Below are positions 49,985 through 58,715 of a stretch of DNA of 64,000 nucleotides, piece after piece. Source of the stretch: Cryobacterium inferilacus (lineage in GTDB: Bacteria > Actinomycetota > Actinomycetes > Actinomycetales > Microbacteriaceae); NCBI RefSeq assembly GCF_019599185.1, contig NZ_JAIEUL010000009.1, positions 86,251 through 150,250 of the forward strand. The letters are read 5' to 3'. A program made the translations under genes and the position numbers. Within the stretch, counting starts at the first letter, position 1. Each line of letters opens with the position of its first letter. A model generated the notes under the pieces. The model saw nothing but the letters and a program-made list of their open reading frames with translations, was not told where the DNA came from and ran no database searches.

Positions 49985-51121
49985 GTGCTGCACACCGATA
50001 TACCCACCAGAGACGACGTCGAGACCCTCGCGGCCGTGCGAAAGCATCCCTGTGTCTCGATCTACCTGAGCACCACCCCGCTGCCGCAGGACTCGGAGAA
50101 GGCCAGGGTGGAACTGAAGAACCGGCTCACCGAGGCCGTGCTGCAGTTGCGCGACGCCGGCACCGACAAGGCCACCATCGAAGAACTGCAGGAGACTCTG
50201 GATGACCTGATCGAAGACTCGGATTTCTGGCGGCTGCTGTCGTACAGCCTGGCCATCTTCGCCAGCCCTGGCAGCGTGCGCACCTTCCGGCTGCCCAACC
50301 GGCTCAGCGGGGCGCTGGAGGTCTCAGACCGGTTCTACCTCAAGCCGCTGCTGCGCGCCGTGACCTTCCCCCAGTCCGCGTTCGTGCTGGCGCTGGCGCA
50401 GAACTCGGTGCGGTTGCTGGAGATCAGCGCGGACAGCCCGGTGTACGCGGTGTCGGTGCCCGGGCTGCCCAGCGATGTGGCGGATGCCGTGGGCCTGCCG
50501 TCGATCAACGGCCGCACCCAGGACAGCCACATCATGGGCGGCCGCATCCAGGGCGCCGAAGGGCAGAAGGTGCGGATGCGCCAGTACGCCAGGGCGATCG
50601 ACCGGGCGCTGCGCCCGGTGCTGAGCGGGCTGGACCTGCCGCTGATCCTCGCCGCGGCCGAACCGCTTGCGGGTATCTACCGGTCGGTGAACAACTACCC
50701 CAACCTCACCGACGCGATCATCGCCGGCAACCCGGAGGAGACCCCCGACGAGGATCTCGGCCGGTCAGCGCGGGGCATCCTGGACGACCTGTACGCGACC
50801 GAACTCGCCGAGCTCAAGGACCGGATGGCGCGCAGGGCCGCGCACGGCCGGGCGGTCACCGACCTGAGCGACGTCGCCAGGGCGGCGACCTACAGGGCGG
50901 TGGAGACCCTGTTCGTGGACATCGACCAGAGCGTTCCGGGACTCGTCGACGACGAAACCGGCGCGCTCACCCTGAGCGGCCAGGACGACGCCGTCAGCTA
51001 CGGCGTGGTGGATGAGATCCTGCGCCGCGCGTTGCTGTCTCGGGCGGAGATCTTCGCGGTGCGCGCCGATGACATGCCCGGTGGCGGGGCCGTCGCGGCT
51101 GGAGTGCGGTTCATGGTCTGA
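49985..51121 (+). CDS. baeRF-like (bacterial archaeo-eukaryotic release-factor fold) protein
   Basis: 378 residues from GTG 49985 (AAGGAG upstream). N-terminal VSIYLSTTPLPQDSEKARVELKNRLTEA and central ALAQNSVRLLEISADSPVYAVSVPG resemble the baeRF11/baeRF3 families, proteins related to eRF1 domain 2-3. It lacks an eRF1-like catalytic GGQ; a GRIQGAEGQKVRM loop stands where an analogous loop might be. A role in ribosome-associated stress or resistance has been suggested for the superfamily; nothing more specific can be seen. Confidence 0.6.
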   Translation: MLHTDIPTRDDVETLAAVRKHPCVSIYLSTTPLPQDSEKARVELKNRLTEAVLQLRDAGTDKATIEELQETLDDLIEDSDFWRLLSYSLAIFASPGSVRTFRLPNRLSGALEVSDRFYLKPLLRAVTFPQSAFVLALAQNSVRLLEISADSPVYAVSVPGLPSDVADAVGLPSINGRTQDSHIMGGRIQGAEGQKVRMRQYARAIDRALRPVLSGLDLPLILAAAEPLAGIYRSVNNYPNLTDAIIAGNPEETPDEDLGRSARGILDDLYATELAELKDRMARRAAHGRAVTDLSDVARAATYRAVETLFVDIDQSVPGLVDDETGALTLSGQDDAVSYGVVDEILRRALLSRAEIFAVRADDMPGGGAVAAGVRFMV

Positions 51122-51157
51122 CCGCGAGGCCGGACCGCGTGGCTGGACACAGACGAA

Positions 51158-51188
51158 ACCGGTGCCGCCCGCGACAGGCGGCACCGGT
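51158..51188. terminator. Bidirectional hairpin
   Basis: ACCGGTGCCGCC-CGCGACA-GGCGGCACCGGT, a perfect 12-bp stem, between the convergent baeRF-like and Lys-rich small genes. Confidence 0.75.
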
Positions 51189-51228
51189 GAGTGTCGTGCG
51201 CCGCGCGTGGGCGGCTCGCTCGAGGCGG

Positions 51229-51348
51229 TTAGCGCTTGCGCGCCTTCTCGGTCTCAGCGGACTTCGCCTGCTTGTCGGCGCGCTTTTCCTTCAGGGACTT
51301 GCCGGCGACCTTCTTGGTCGCATCCTTCTTGGGTGATTTGTCAGCCAT
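51229..51348 (-). CDS. Small Lys-rich protein (39 residues)
   Basis: A 39-residue, very basic peptide (MADKSPKKDATKKVAGKS...EKARKR) with an ideal ribosome site (GAAGGAG, five bases upstream). Such short Lys/Ala-rich proteins of the form KSxKEKRAxK are frequent and conserved in Microbacteriaceae but are often missed because of their size. Likely nucleic-acid binding by charge; no direct evidence. Confidence 0.8.
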   Translation of the reverse strand: MADKSPKKDATKKVAGKSLKEKRADKQAKSAETEKARKR

Positions 51349-51521
51349 GTGTACTCCTTCGACCCGAGCCCTAGCGGCACCGATGGTTTGACCATACGCG
51401 GGTTCGACCCAAAGGGCACTTCGAGCGCGATGCCCTGTGCCATTCGCGGGTGTCGACGTAGGCTGTCAGCGATGAGGCGCCTCGTCACTGGGACGAGTGG
51501 GCGCGGAAGAGCCGGGAGATC

Positions 51522-51767
51522 ATGAGCGCACAGGGAACGTACAAGGCAGTGCTATTCGGTCCGAACGTGATCGGGTCCGGCACAGAGGTCGAGCTGCACT
51601 ACAGCAACGGCGAATACCAGGACGTGGTGGTGCTCGAGGCCGTGGAGGACGGCCAGACGATCACCCGCACCTATCGCAAGGGCCGGGAAACCGAAGAGCC
51701 CATCCCGTACCGGTTCGTGGACGAAGACGTCTCGGACGAGACCCCGGAGGGCGAGGTTCCCAACTGA
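51522..51767 (+). CDS. Small hypothetical protein
   Basis: 81 residues from ATG 51522 (GGGAG upstream), with a compact beta-rich sequence (GTYKAVLFGPNVIGSGTEVELHY) and an acidic end. A -10-like TAGGCT (51459-51464) lies seven bases before ATG 51472, which opens a 17-codon reading frame (MRRLVTGTSGRGRAGRS) whose stop overlaps this start as ATGA, so it may be a translationally coupled leader. Function unknown. Confidence 0.65.
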   Translation: MSAQGTYKAVLFGPNVIGSGTEVELHYSNGEYQDVVVLEAVEDGQTITRTYRKGRETEEPIPYRFVDEDVSDETPEGEVPN

Positions 51768-51799
51768 CCAACTGACCAACGGGGCACCGTGACGGCGGG

Positions 51800-53416
51800 C
51801 TAGAGTCGAGTTCCGGGCTTGGAACTGCGGCTCAGTCGCACCGGCAGCGCCATCAGCGGGCCGACGAAGCGGCGCTGCAGGCTCCGGCCTGGGCCCCAGA
51901 CATACTGCACGATGAGCTGGGCCAGGATGGCGCTGGCCGCGAGGGCCACCGCGATCGCGCCGGCGGTGAGCAGGTTGAGCAGCCCGTTGATGTCGCCGTC
52001 GGACATCTGCAGCAGCCCGCGGAACAGCGCCAGCCCCGGCACCAACGGCACCAGGGAGCAGACGATGATCACCAGCGGCGGGGTGCGCACGATGCGTGCG
52101 CCCACGGCCGCGAGGAGACCGGCGCCCATCGCGGAGATTCCGGACGACCAGACCAGGCCGAAGCCGGCGCTGGTGGCGCCGAGGTAGATGGCCTCGGCCA
52201 CCGCGCCGATCAGGCAGAGCACCCAGAACGCCCGCCACGGCACCTGCGTGGCGAGGCCGAAGCCCACCACGATGACCACGGCCGCGATCAGCTGAATCGC
52301 CACGACACCCACGGTGGGGGTGAGATCGGCGGTGATCTGCAGGTCGAGACCGAACCTGGACAGCACCAGCGAGGAACCGGCGACCCCGGCGACGAGGCCG
52401 GCGGTGATCAGGAGCGCCTCGATGAGTCGCGCCGTGCCGGTGAGGTAGAACCCGGACAGGGTGTCGTGCACGGCGCCGAAGGTGGTGACGCCGGCCAGGA
52501 GCATGATGATCGTCGCCACCACGACGAGCGACGGGGTGGCGCTGGGATCCACCAGCGGCACGAACGCGGCGAACAGCGGCCCGATGGCCCCGCCGACCAC
52601 GGTCTGGTAGAACAGCGGCACCCGGCGCTTGTCGAGCGCCGTGGTGAGGAAGTCGATCACGAACGCGGCGACGAACGCGGCGAGGACCACGATCGGGCCA
52701 CCGCCGATGAGCGCGGCGGCGCCGGCGCCGACCAGGCTCCAGCCGACCCGCCGGTACAGCAGGGTGACCTGCGGCTTGGAGGAGACGATGGTGGCCAGGC
52801 GTTTGCGGGCCTCCGACACATCCGTGGGCTCGTCGATGAGCTCGGCGATCAGCTCGGAGGTGGCGGTGAGCTTGGCGTAGTTGAGGTTGCGGTACTTCAC
52901 GTCCCGGCTGCGCGAGATCGCCTCGTGGGTGGACTGGTCCTCGTGGGTGAGCGTGATGATCGTGTGGGTGATGTTCGCCTCGGTGCCGCGCAGGCCGTAG
53001 GCGCGGGTGAGCGCGAGCATGGCAGCGGTGGCGTCTTCGGCGCCGGCGCCGGAGGAGAAGATCACCTCGGCCAGCCGCATCACCAGGTCGAGCACCGACC
53101 GGGTGTACGCGGCGATGTCGATCGTCGGGACGGCGGTGGTGGAGGTGCTCGGCGCATCCTCGTAGGCACGCACCGCCGCGATCCCGCTGGCGTCCGCGCG
53201 CAGGATGGGGATGCTCGTCGTCACCGGCCGCGGGGTGGTGGGGTGCGGGGCGCGGTACGGCTGCTTGGGGATCGGCGCGGTCGTTGGAGCCGCCTGGACG
53301 GCCACCTGGTCGGTGTTGGACGGTGGGGAATTCGGGGGCACGGCAGTCAACGGGACAACTTCAACACTTCGGGGATCGGTGAGACGGGTGGGAATCGGTC
53401 GGGTGCGCTCAGTCAT
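51800..53416 (-). CDS. Threonine/serine exporter, ThrE-like (DUF1212 + DUF3815)
   Basis: About 538 residues from ATG 53416. The N-terminal 100 residues are Pro/Thr-rich and hydrophilic. A ThrE_1 region follows, with VLDLVMRLAEVIFSSGAGAEDATAAM and YGLRGTEANITHTIITL, then about ten membrane helices in two blocks. It exports threonine/serine in Corynebacterium ThrE, the named relative. The start overlaps the 3' end of the acyl-CoA dehydrogenase gene by 8 bp, so they are coupled. Confidence 0.88.
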   Translation of the reverse strand: MTERTRPIPTRLTDPRSVEVVPLTAVPPNSPPSNTDQVAVQAAPTTAPIPKQPYRAPHPTTPRPVTTSIPILRADASGIAAVRAYEDAPSTSTTAVPTIDIAAYTRSVLDLVMRLAEVIFSSGAGAEDATAAMLALTRAYGLRGTEANITHTIITLTHEDQSTHEAISRSRDVKYRNLNYAKLTATSELIAELIDEPTDVSEARKRLATIVSSKPQVTLLYRRVGWSLVGAGAAALIGGGPIVVLAAFVAAFVIDFLTTALDKRRVPLFYQTVVGGAIGPLFAAFVPLVDPSATPSLVVVATIIMLLAGVTTFGAVHDTLSGFYLTGTARLIEALLITAGLVAGVAGSSLVLSRFGLDLQITADLTPTVGVVAIQLIAAVVIVVGFGLATQVPWRAFWVLCLIGAVAEAIYLGATSAGFGLVWSSGISAMGAGLLAAVGARIVRTPPLVIIVCSLVPLVPGLALFRGLLQMSDGDINGLLNLLTAGAIAVALAASAILAQLIVQYVWGPGRSLQRRFVGPLMALPVRLSRSSKPGTRL

Positions 53417-54602
53417 CGAGGGCACCGAGCCAGGCGCTGGCGACGGTGGCGTGGGCGGAATCGGCGTTGGACGGGTGGAACACTCCGGCCAGGACGTCAC
53501 GGTACAACCGGCCCAGTTCGTCACCAGTGAAGTAGCTGGCGCCGCCGTTGACCCGGAGCATCGAGTCGACCACGGCCTTCGCGTTCTCCACGCTGGTGTG
53601 TTTGAGGCCGGCGAGCCGGGCGAACCAGAACGGGCCGTGGTCGACGAGGTCGTCGACGTCTCTGGCGAGGGTCTGAATCGGCGGGTAGGTGGCGTCCAGC
53701 AGCATCGCCGCCTCGGCGATGCGGCGACGGATGTCCGGATCCTGGGCCAGCGGACGGCCGTCGTGCTTCGCGGAACGGCGGCGTTTCGCGGCGGCGACGC
53801 CGAGCTCCAGCGCCCGCTGGGCGATGCCGGTGTACACGCTCGAGAGCAGGATCTCGAAGGTGGCGAAGATGCCGAAGATCAGCGGGTCGTTCACCGGGCC
53901 GGGCGGCAGGTGGCGCACCACCCGGTCGGCGGTAGCGCGGGCGCCGTCGAGCAGGGTGGTCTGGCTCTGGCTGCCGCGCATGCCCATGGTGTCCCAGTCG
54001 TCCCTGCGACTGATGCCGGGGTCGGCGCGATCGAGGAACGCCCACACGATCAGCGGCCGGGCGGGATCCGAGGTGTCCAGGCCCATGGTGCCCAGCTGGG
54101 TCCAGACCGGGGACAGCGAGGTGAAGACCTTGGTGCCGGTGAAGGTGTAGTCGCCGCCCTGCTGCGGCACGGCAGCCGTGCTCGACCCGAACAGGACCAG
54201 GTCATTGCCGGGCTCGCTGACACCGAAGCCGAAGATCGCGCCCTGTGCGGCCTCGGTGAGGACGAAGTCGAGGGCGGAATCACCGCGGTCGTGCATGACC
54301 TTGGCCACCCCGGTCCAGACCAGGTGCATGTTGACCGCAAGCGCCGTGGCCGGGGCGTGGGCGGCGAGCCGGGATTGCTCGTCGGCCAGCTGCGGCAGGG
54401 TGAGGCCGAGCCCACCGAACCGGACGGGCACCAGGGCGCGCAGGTACCCGGCGGCGGCGAGGTCGGTGATGTCGTCGAACGGGAAGGTGTTGAGCGCATC
54501 GTGGGCCGCCGCGCGCGCTCGGATGCGGGCGAGAATGTCGTCGTCGAGCACCCGTTTCACGGCGGCGGGGGAGGGCGCGTTGGCGCGGGAAGACTCGGTC
54601 AC
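53409..54602 (-). CDS. Acyl-CoA dehydrogenase family flavoprotein
   Basis: 397 residues from GTG 54602. N-terminal helices include FDDITDLAAAGYLRALVPVRFGGLGL; the middle beta domain has GFGVSEPGNDL (FAD-binding) and TGTKVFTSLSPV. The C-terminal domain carries the dimer/FAD segments. The usual catalytic Glu of short-chain acyl-CoA dehydrogenases is not obvious; the end resembles the DszC/monooxygenase-like branch, VNGGASYFTGDELGRLYRDVLAGVFHPSN. So it may be an oxidase or monooxygenase. TAGGCT seven bases before the GTG suggests a leaderless start. Confidence 0.85.
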   Translation of the reverse strand: MTESSRANAPSPAAVKRVLDDDILARIRARAAAHDALNTFPFDDITDLAAAGYLRALVPVRFGGLGLTLPQLADEQSRLAAHAPATALAVNMHLVWTGVAKVMHDRGDSALDFVLTEAAQGAIFGFGVSEPGNDLVLFGSSTAAVPQQGGDYTFTGTKVFTSLSPVWTQLGTMGLDTSDPARPLIVWAFLDRADPGISRRDDWDTMGMRGSQSQTTLLDGARATADRVVRHLPPGPVNDPLIFGIFATFEILLSSVYTGIAQRALELGVAAAKRRRSAKHDGRPLAQDPDIRRRIAEAAMLLDATYPPIQTLARDVDDLVDHGPFWFARLAGLKHTSVENAKAVVDSMLRVNGGASYFTGDELGRLYRDVLAGVFHPSNADSAHATVASAWLGALDD

Positions 54603-54612
54603 ACCTGCAAGC

Positions 54613-55497
54613 CTACGTAGGGTTTCGTCTCCGTGTGATCAGGCGCACGAGCAGGAAGACGATCCCGCCGAGAACGGCCGCGATTCCCAACCAGGGCAGG
54701 GCGAATCCGACGCCGACCAGGGCCGCGCCGAGCGCGGTCACCAGGGCGTTCCAGCCGGCCACGATGCCGGACACGAAGGTGTCGGGAGCGCCGGGGGCGA
54801 CGGTGTCGGTGGCGGTCAAATCGAGGGTGATGGTGGAGTACTCGATCTGGTCGGCCAGGTAGTCCCGCTGTGACCGCATGCTCTCCAGGTCGGCCTGCCG
54901 GGTGGCGAGTTCGCCCTCGATGGCGATCAGGTCGGCGGTGTTTCCCGCCTGCGTCATCAGGGCGAGCAGACGGTCGACGGAGGTGGTGAGGGCGGTGACG
55001 CGGGCGTTGATGTCTGCGCTCTGCTGGGTGACGTCGGAGGCGTTCAGGGTCACGTAGTTCACCGTGCCCAGCGCCCGCAATTCGTCCAGGGTACGATCCA
55101 GGTCGCCGGCCGGGATGCGCAGGGTGAGGGAAGCGCTGGCGACCTGTTCGTCGGTCTCGGGGTTCTCGGTGCGGCTGTCGACCCGCCCGCCGGCCTGCTC
55201 GACGATGGTGACCGCATCCTGCGCGGCCGTGATCGGGTTGGTCACCGTCACCGAGACCGACCCGGTGGTGATCACGGACCGGTCGGCGACGGAGGCGTCT
55301 TGGGCGAGCGAGTCGCCAGAGGCGCTCTCCGGCTGCCCGAGCATCTCACCGGATGTCGACGCCGACCCGGATTCGGTGTCGGCGCTGTCGTTGGCGGCGG
55401 ACGTGCATCCGGCCAGCAGCAGGACGACGAGTACGACGCCAGCGGCCCAGCCGACGCGGGGGCGGATCGCGGATCGTGGCGCTCTGCTCTGGTTCAT
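54613..55497 (-). CDS. DUF4349 lipoprotein with C-terminal TM
   Basis: 294 residues from ATG 55497. Lipobox LLAGC with Cys31 as anchor; a Ser/Asp-rich linker; the DUF4349 core (about 90-240) with ITTGSVSVTVTNPITAAQDAVTIVEQAGGRV, a coiled coil ITARVTALTTSVDRLLALM-like region and YSTITLDL; then a membrane helix (about 255-282) and a basic tail. TACAGT six bases before the ATG suggests a leaderless message. Function unknown. Confidence 0.88.
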   Translation of the reverse strand: MNQSRAPRSAIRPRVGWAAGVVLVVLLLAGCTSAANDSADTESGSASTSGEMLGQPESASGDSLAQDASVADRSVITTGSVSVTVTNPITAAQDAVTIVEQAGGRVDSRTENPETDEQVASASLTLRIPAGDLDRTLDELRALGTVNYVTLNASDVTQQSADINARVTALTTSVDRLLALMTQAGNTADLIAIEGELATRQADLESMRSQRDYLADQIEYSTITLDLTATDTVAPGAPDTFVSGIVAGWNALVTALGAALVGVGFALPWLGIAAVLGGIVFLLVRLITRRRNPT

Positions 55498-55658
55498 GGC
55501 CCCACTGTATGGGTGGCTCTCTCCCCAAATCTGGGGGGTGTCTGGGAGTCGGATCACAATCGCGTCTCGGCGCCGGGCCGGGCCGTACGCTGAAAATGGA
55601 GCCGTTCGCGGCCCCGCCGCCCGAAGATTGATTTCAGCTCGTGTTTGAGGAGGAACCC

Positions 55659-55871
55659 ATGGGATTCGTAGACAACGCCAAGGACGCGCTCGACGCCACC
55701 GGCCAGAAGATCGGCCGCGCCGCGGAGGACGCGAAAGAACGCGTCTCGGACAAGGTCGACGAGGTCAAGGCAGACGCCGAGGTGAAGAAGGCCGAAGGGG
55801 ACGTCAAGCGCGCGGAAGCGGAGCGGGACGCCACCAAGGCCAAGAACGACTACAAGGAAGACCTGCGCTAG
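55659..55871 (+). CDS. Small coiled-coil stress-type protein
   Basis: 70 residues from ATG 55659 (GAGGAGGAA upstream). It is Ala/Lys/Asp/Glu-rich with an 11-residue amphipathic periodicity (DNAKDALDATGQKIGRAAED, KADAEVKKAEGDVKRAEAE), like LEA/CsbD-like general stress proteins. No Trp or Cys. It likely is soluble and partly disordered. Confidence 0.75.
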   Translation: MGFVDNAKDALDATGQKIGRAAEDAKERVSDKVDEVKADAEVKKAEGDVKRAEAERDATKAKNDYKEDLR

Positions 55872-55891
55872 CCCCGCGGGCGAGCCGGTAG

Positions 55892-56815
55892 ATGACCACC
55901 CCCGTGGACGACACCGCGGCGGGCGTGGTCGGCGCGGCGCCGACGGAGAGCATCCGTCGGCGCCGTTTCGCACGTCTGGGCGCGGCACGACTGGGCGCGG
56001 CCGGCATGAGCGCCGCGCTCAGGCGTGCGCCCCGGCTGCACGTCCACACCGACACCGGGACCGGGCCGGTAGTGATCCTGGTGCACGGCATCGCCTCCAC
56101 CTCCGCGACCTGGCACAAGGTGGTACCCAAGCTCTCGCCCGGGCACCGGGTGATCGCCATCGACATCCTCGGCCACGGCGGCTCGCCCACCCCGATGGGC
56201 TGCGAGTACACCCTCGACGACCACGTCGCATCGCTCGCCGCCACCATCCGCAGCCTGCGCCTGCGGGAACCGTTCGTGCTCGTCGGCCACTCCCTGGGCA
56301 GCCTGATCGCCACCCGATACGCAGCCGAACGACGCTGGTATTCCCCGGCCGGCATGCGCGTGGCGCGCCTGGTGCTGGTGGGACCGCCGATCTACCTGAC
56401 CCCGTCGGACATCGGCGACCCCTGGGTGCGCGCCAGGATCTCGGCGTACCTGCGCGCCTACGAGTTCCTGCGCACGAACAAGGACTTCACCCTCGCCAAC
56501 GCGGCAGTGCTCGGCCGGCTGCTGCCCAAGGGCATCCTGGAACTGACCAGCGACACCTGGACACCGTTTGTGAAATCCCTTGAGCACTGCATCGAATCGC
56601 AGACGATGGTGAGCGACATCGCCAGCCTGCACGTGCCCGTCGACCTGATCTACGGGGCTCTGGACGCCTTCGTGGCGCCGGGCAGCCTGCAGGTGGTCGA
56701 ACGGATGCGGCACGTCACCACCCACCGGGTGGAGGGCAACGACCACATTGTGCGCAGCCGGGTGGCCCGGGTGCTGGTGCGGGTGATCGACGGGGCCGCC
56801 GACCTGCCAGCATGA
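55892..56815 (+). CDS. Alpha/beta hydrolase
   Basis: 307 residues. After a basic N-terminus (about 20-45), the fold has the oxyanion VILVHGIAST, nucleophile Ser in VGHSLGS, the acid in GALDAF (Asp) and the His in GNDHIVRS. The cap lies between about 180 and 230. It is probably an esterase, lipase-like or haloalkane-type hydrolase; the substrate is not visible. Starts 20 bases after the small stress gene. Confidence 0.9.
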   Translation: MTTPVDDTAAGVVGAAPTESIRRRRFARLGAARLGAAGMSAALRRAPRLHVHTDTGTGPVVILVHGIASTSATWHKVVPKLSPGHRVIAIDILGHGGSPTPMGCEYTLDDHVASLAATIRSLRLREPFVLVGHSLGSLIATRYAAERRWYSPAGMRVARLVLVGPPIYLTPSDIGDPWVRARISAYLRAYEFLRTNKDFTLANAAVLGRLLPKGILELTSDTWTPFVKSLEHCIESQTMVSDIASLHVPVDLIYGALDAFVAPGSLQVVERMRHVTTHRVEGNDHIVRSRVARVLVRVIDGAADLPA

Positions 56816-56819
56816 ACCT

Positions 56820-57608
56820 ATGATTTCTTCCGCACGGTATCTGCAGGCCTATGACGCCCAGCTGCGTACCGACGCGGAAACGCCCAGCGCGCTCAGCGTG
56901 ACGCGGCTGGGCCCGTTGCGGCTGGTGACCTTTGCCGGTGGGCGCGGCTTCGTCACCTATCGCGACCTCGAGGGGGCCGATGCCGCCGGGATTCACCGGC
57001 TGGTCACCGACGCGATGGCGCACTTCCGCTCCGACCCCGGCATCAGCCGGGTGGAGTGGAAGAGCCGCGGCCACGACCACGCGCCGGGGCTGCACGAGAC
57101 GCTGCTGTCGGCCGGGTTCTCGCCGGGCGACCCGGAATCGATCATGATCGGCCCGCTCGAGGCGCTCTGCACCGACGGGGCGACCCCGCCGGGCGTGACG
57201 GTGCGCAGGGTCACCTCGCCGGCGGACGTGCGGGCGATGAGCGCCGCCGTGGACGAGGCGTTCGGTGACCCGGTCGACACCCGGATGGCCGACGTGCTGC
57301 TGGATCGCCTGGCCCGCGGCGATGGCATGGAACTGTGGGCGGCAGAGGCCGACGGTCGCGTGGTCTGCGGTGGGCGGCTCGAACCGGTGCCCGGCACCGA
57401 CTTCGTGGGCATCTGGGGCGGCGCCACCCTGCCCGGCTACCGCGGCAGGGGCATCTACCGCGCCCTGCTGAACGCCCGCGCCCGCTCGGCCCTCGCCCAG
57501 GGCAAAACCCTGGTGCACAGCGACTCCACCGAGCACTCCCGGCCGATCCTGGAGCGCGCCGGCCTGCTCACGGTCTCCACAACCACGCCGTACGACTGGA
57601 GCCGGTAG
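56820..57608 (+). CDS. GNAT N-acetyltransferase
   Basis: 262 residues, with the GNAT fold in the second half (about 130-255). The acetyl-CoA motif reads GATLPGYRGRGIYRALLNARARSALAQGKTLVHSDSTEHS (position about 200-240), with the R/Q-x-x-G-x-G/A core YRGRGIY. The N-terminal half is a second, degenerate GNAT-like or regulatory domain. Acceptor substrate unknown. Four bases after the hydrolase stop, so likely an operon. Confidence 0.88.
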   Translation: MISSARYLQAYDAQLRTDAETPSALSVTRLGPLRLVTFAGGRGFVTYRDLEGADAAGIHRLVTDAMAHFRSDPGISRVEWKSRGHDHAPGLHETLLSAGFSPGDPESIMIGPLEALCTDGATPPGVTVRRVTSPADVRAMSAAVDEAFGDPVDTRMADVLLDRLARGDGMELWAAEADGRVVCGGRLEPVPGTDFVGIWGGATLPGYRGRGIYRALLNARARSALAQGKTLVHSDSTEHSRPILERAGLLTVSTTTPYDWSR

Positions 57609-57641
57609 CCCGTCGCCCGGACTTCTGTCAGCCCGCGTCGA

Positions 57642-57647
57642 TAGGCT
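57642..57647 (+). promoter_or_regulatory. Likely -10 of leaderless aldo/keto reductase gene
   Basis: TAGGCT, exactly six bases before ATG 57654. Confidence 0.55.
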
Positions 57648-57653
57648 GATCAG

Positions 57654-58640
57654 ATGGACACTAGAACACTGGGCAGAACCGGCCGCACCGTCTCCGTCAT
57701 CGGACTGGGCACCTGGCAGCTGGGCGCCGACTGGGGCGACGTCACCGAGGCCGACGCCACCGCCGTGCTCGCCGCATCCGTTGATGCCGGCGTCACCTTC
57801 TTCGACACCGCGGACGTCTACGGCGACGGTCGCAGCGAACAGATCATCGGGCACTTCCTGGAGCACGGCGCCCCAGGCGTGGACATCACCGTGGCCACCA
57901 AGATGGGCCGCCGGATGGACCAGCTGCCGGAGAACTACGTGCTGGAGAACTTCCGGGCGTGGACCGAGCGGTCACGCCGGAACCTGGGAACCGAAACCCT
58001 CGACCTGGTGCAGTTGCACTGCCCCCCGAGCGCGGTGGTCGAGTCCGGCGAGGTCTACGACGCCCTCGACACCCTCGTCGACGACGGTGTCATCGCCAAC
58101 TACGGCGTGAGCGTGGAGACCTGCGACCAGGCCCTGGCCGCCATCGCGCGGCCCGGCATCGCCACCGTGCAGATCATTCTGAACGCCTTCCGGCTCAAGC
58201 CGCTCGACGAGGTGGTGCCGGCCGCGCGTGCCGCCGGCGTGGGCATCATCGCCAGGGTGCCGCTGGCCAGCGGGCTGCTCACCGGCAAGTACACCCGCGA
58301 CACCGTGTTCGCCGACAACGACCACCGCAACTACAACCGCGACGGCAGCGCCTTCGACGTGGGCGAGACCTTCTCCGGCGTCGACTACGAAACCGGTCTG
58401 ACCGCCGCGACCGAGTTCGCCGCGTTGGTGCCGGAGGGCCTCACGCCCGCGCAGGCCGCCCTGGCCTGGGTGGCGCAGATCGACGGGGTCTCCTCGGTGA
58501 TCCCCGGTGCCCGCTCGGTGAAGCAGGCGGAGGGCAACGCCGCCGCCGGCGCCGTGCCGCCGCTGCCGGAGGACTTCATGGTCGGCGTGCAGCGCATTTA
58601 CGATGACCTCCTGCGGGCGGACATCCACCCGCGCTGGTAG
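57654..58640 (+). CDS. Aldo/keto reductase
   Basis: 328 residues, a TIM-barrel NADPH-dependent reductase. Catalytic Asp and Tyr in FFDTADVYGDGRSEQIIG, Lys in VATKMGRR, and His in VQLHCPP (tetrad DYKH) are present; the cofactor region is SVIPGARSVKQAEGN. It resembles the AKR11/YhdN group; the substrate is not clear. TAGGCT six bases before the ATG points to a leaderless mRNA. Confidence 0.93.
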   Translation: MDTRTLGRTGRTVSVIGLGTWQLGADWGDVTEADATAVLAASVDAGVTFFDTADVYGDGRSEQIIGHFLEHGAPGVDITVATKMGRRMDQLPENYVLENFRAWTERSRRNLGTETLDLVQLHCPPSAVVESGEVYDALDTLVDDGVIANYGVSVETCDQALAAIARPGIATVQIILNAFRLKPLDEVVPAARAAGVGIIARVPLASGLLTGKYTRDTVFADNDHRNYNRDGSAFDVGETFSGVDYETGLTAATEFAALVPEGLTPAQAALAWVAQIDGVSSVIPGARSVKQAEGNAAAGAVPPLPEDFMVGVQRIYDDLLRADIHPRW

Positions 58641-58669
58641 CCCTCGACCGGCCCCGCGCACGCTGAGTC

Positions 58670-58700
58670 ACGCCCCAACCCGCACGCCGGGTTGGGGCGT
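58670..58700. terminator. Bidirectional hairpin between two aldo/keto reductases
   Basis: ACGCCCCAACCCG-like 13-bp stem (GCCCCAACCCG core, loop CACGC), between the convergent genes. Confidence 0.75.
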
Positions 58701-58715
58701 TCTCGCGTCTGGGGA

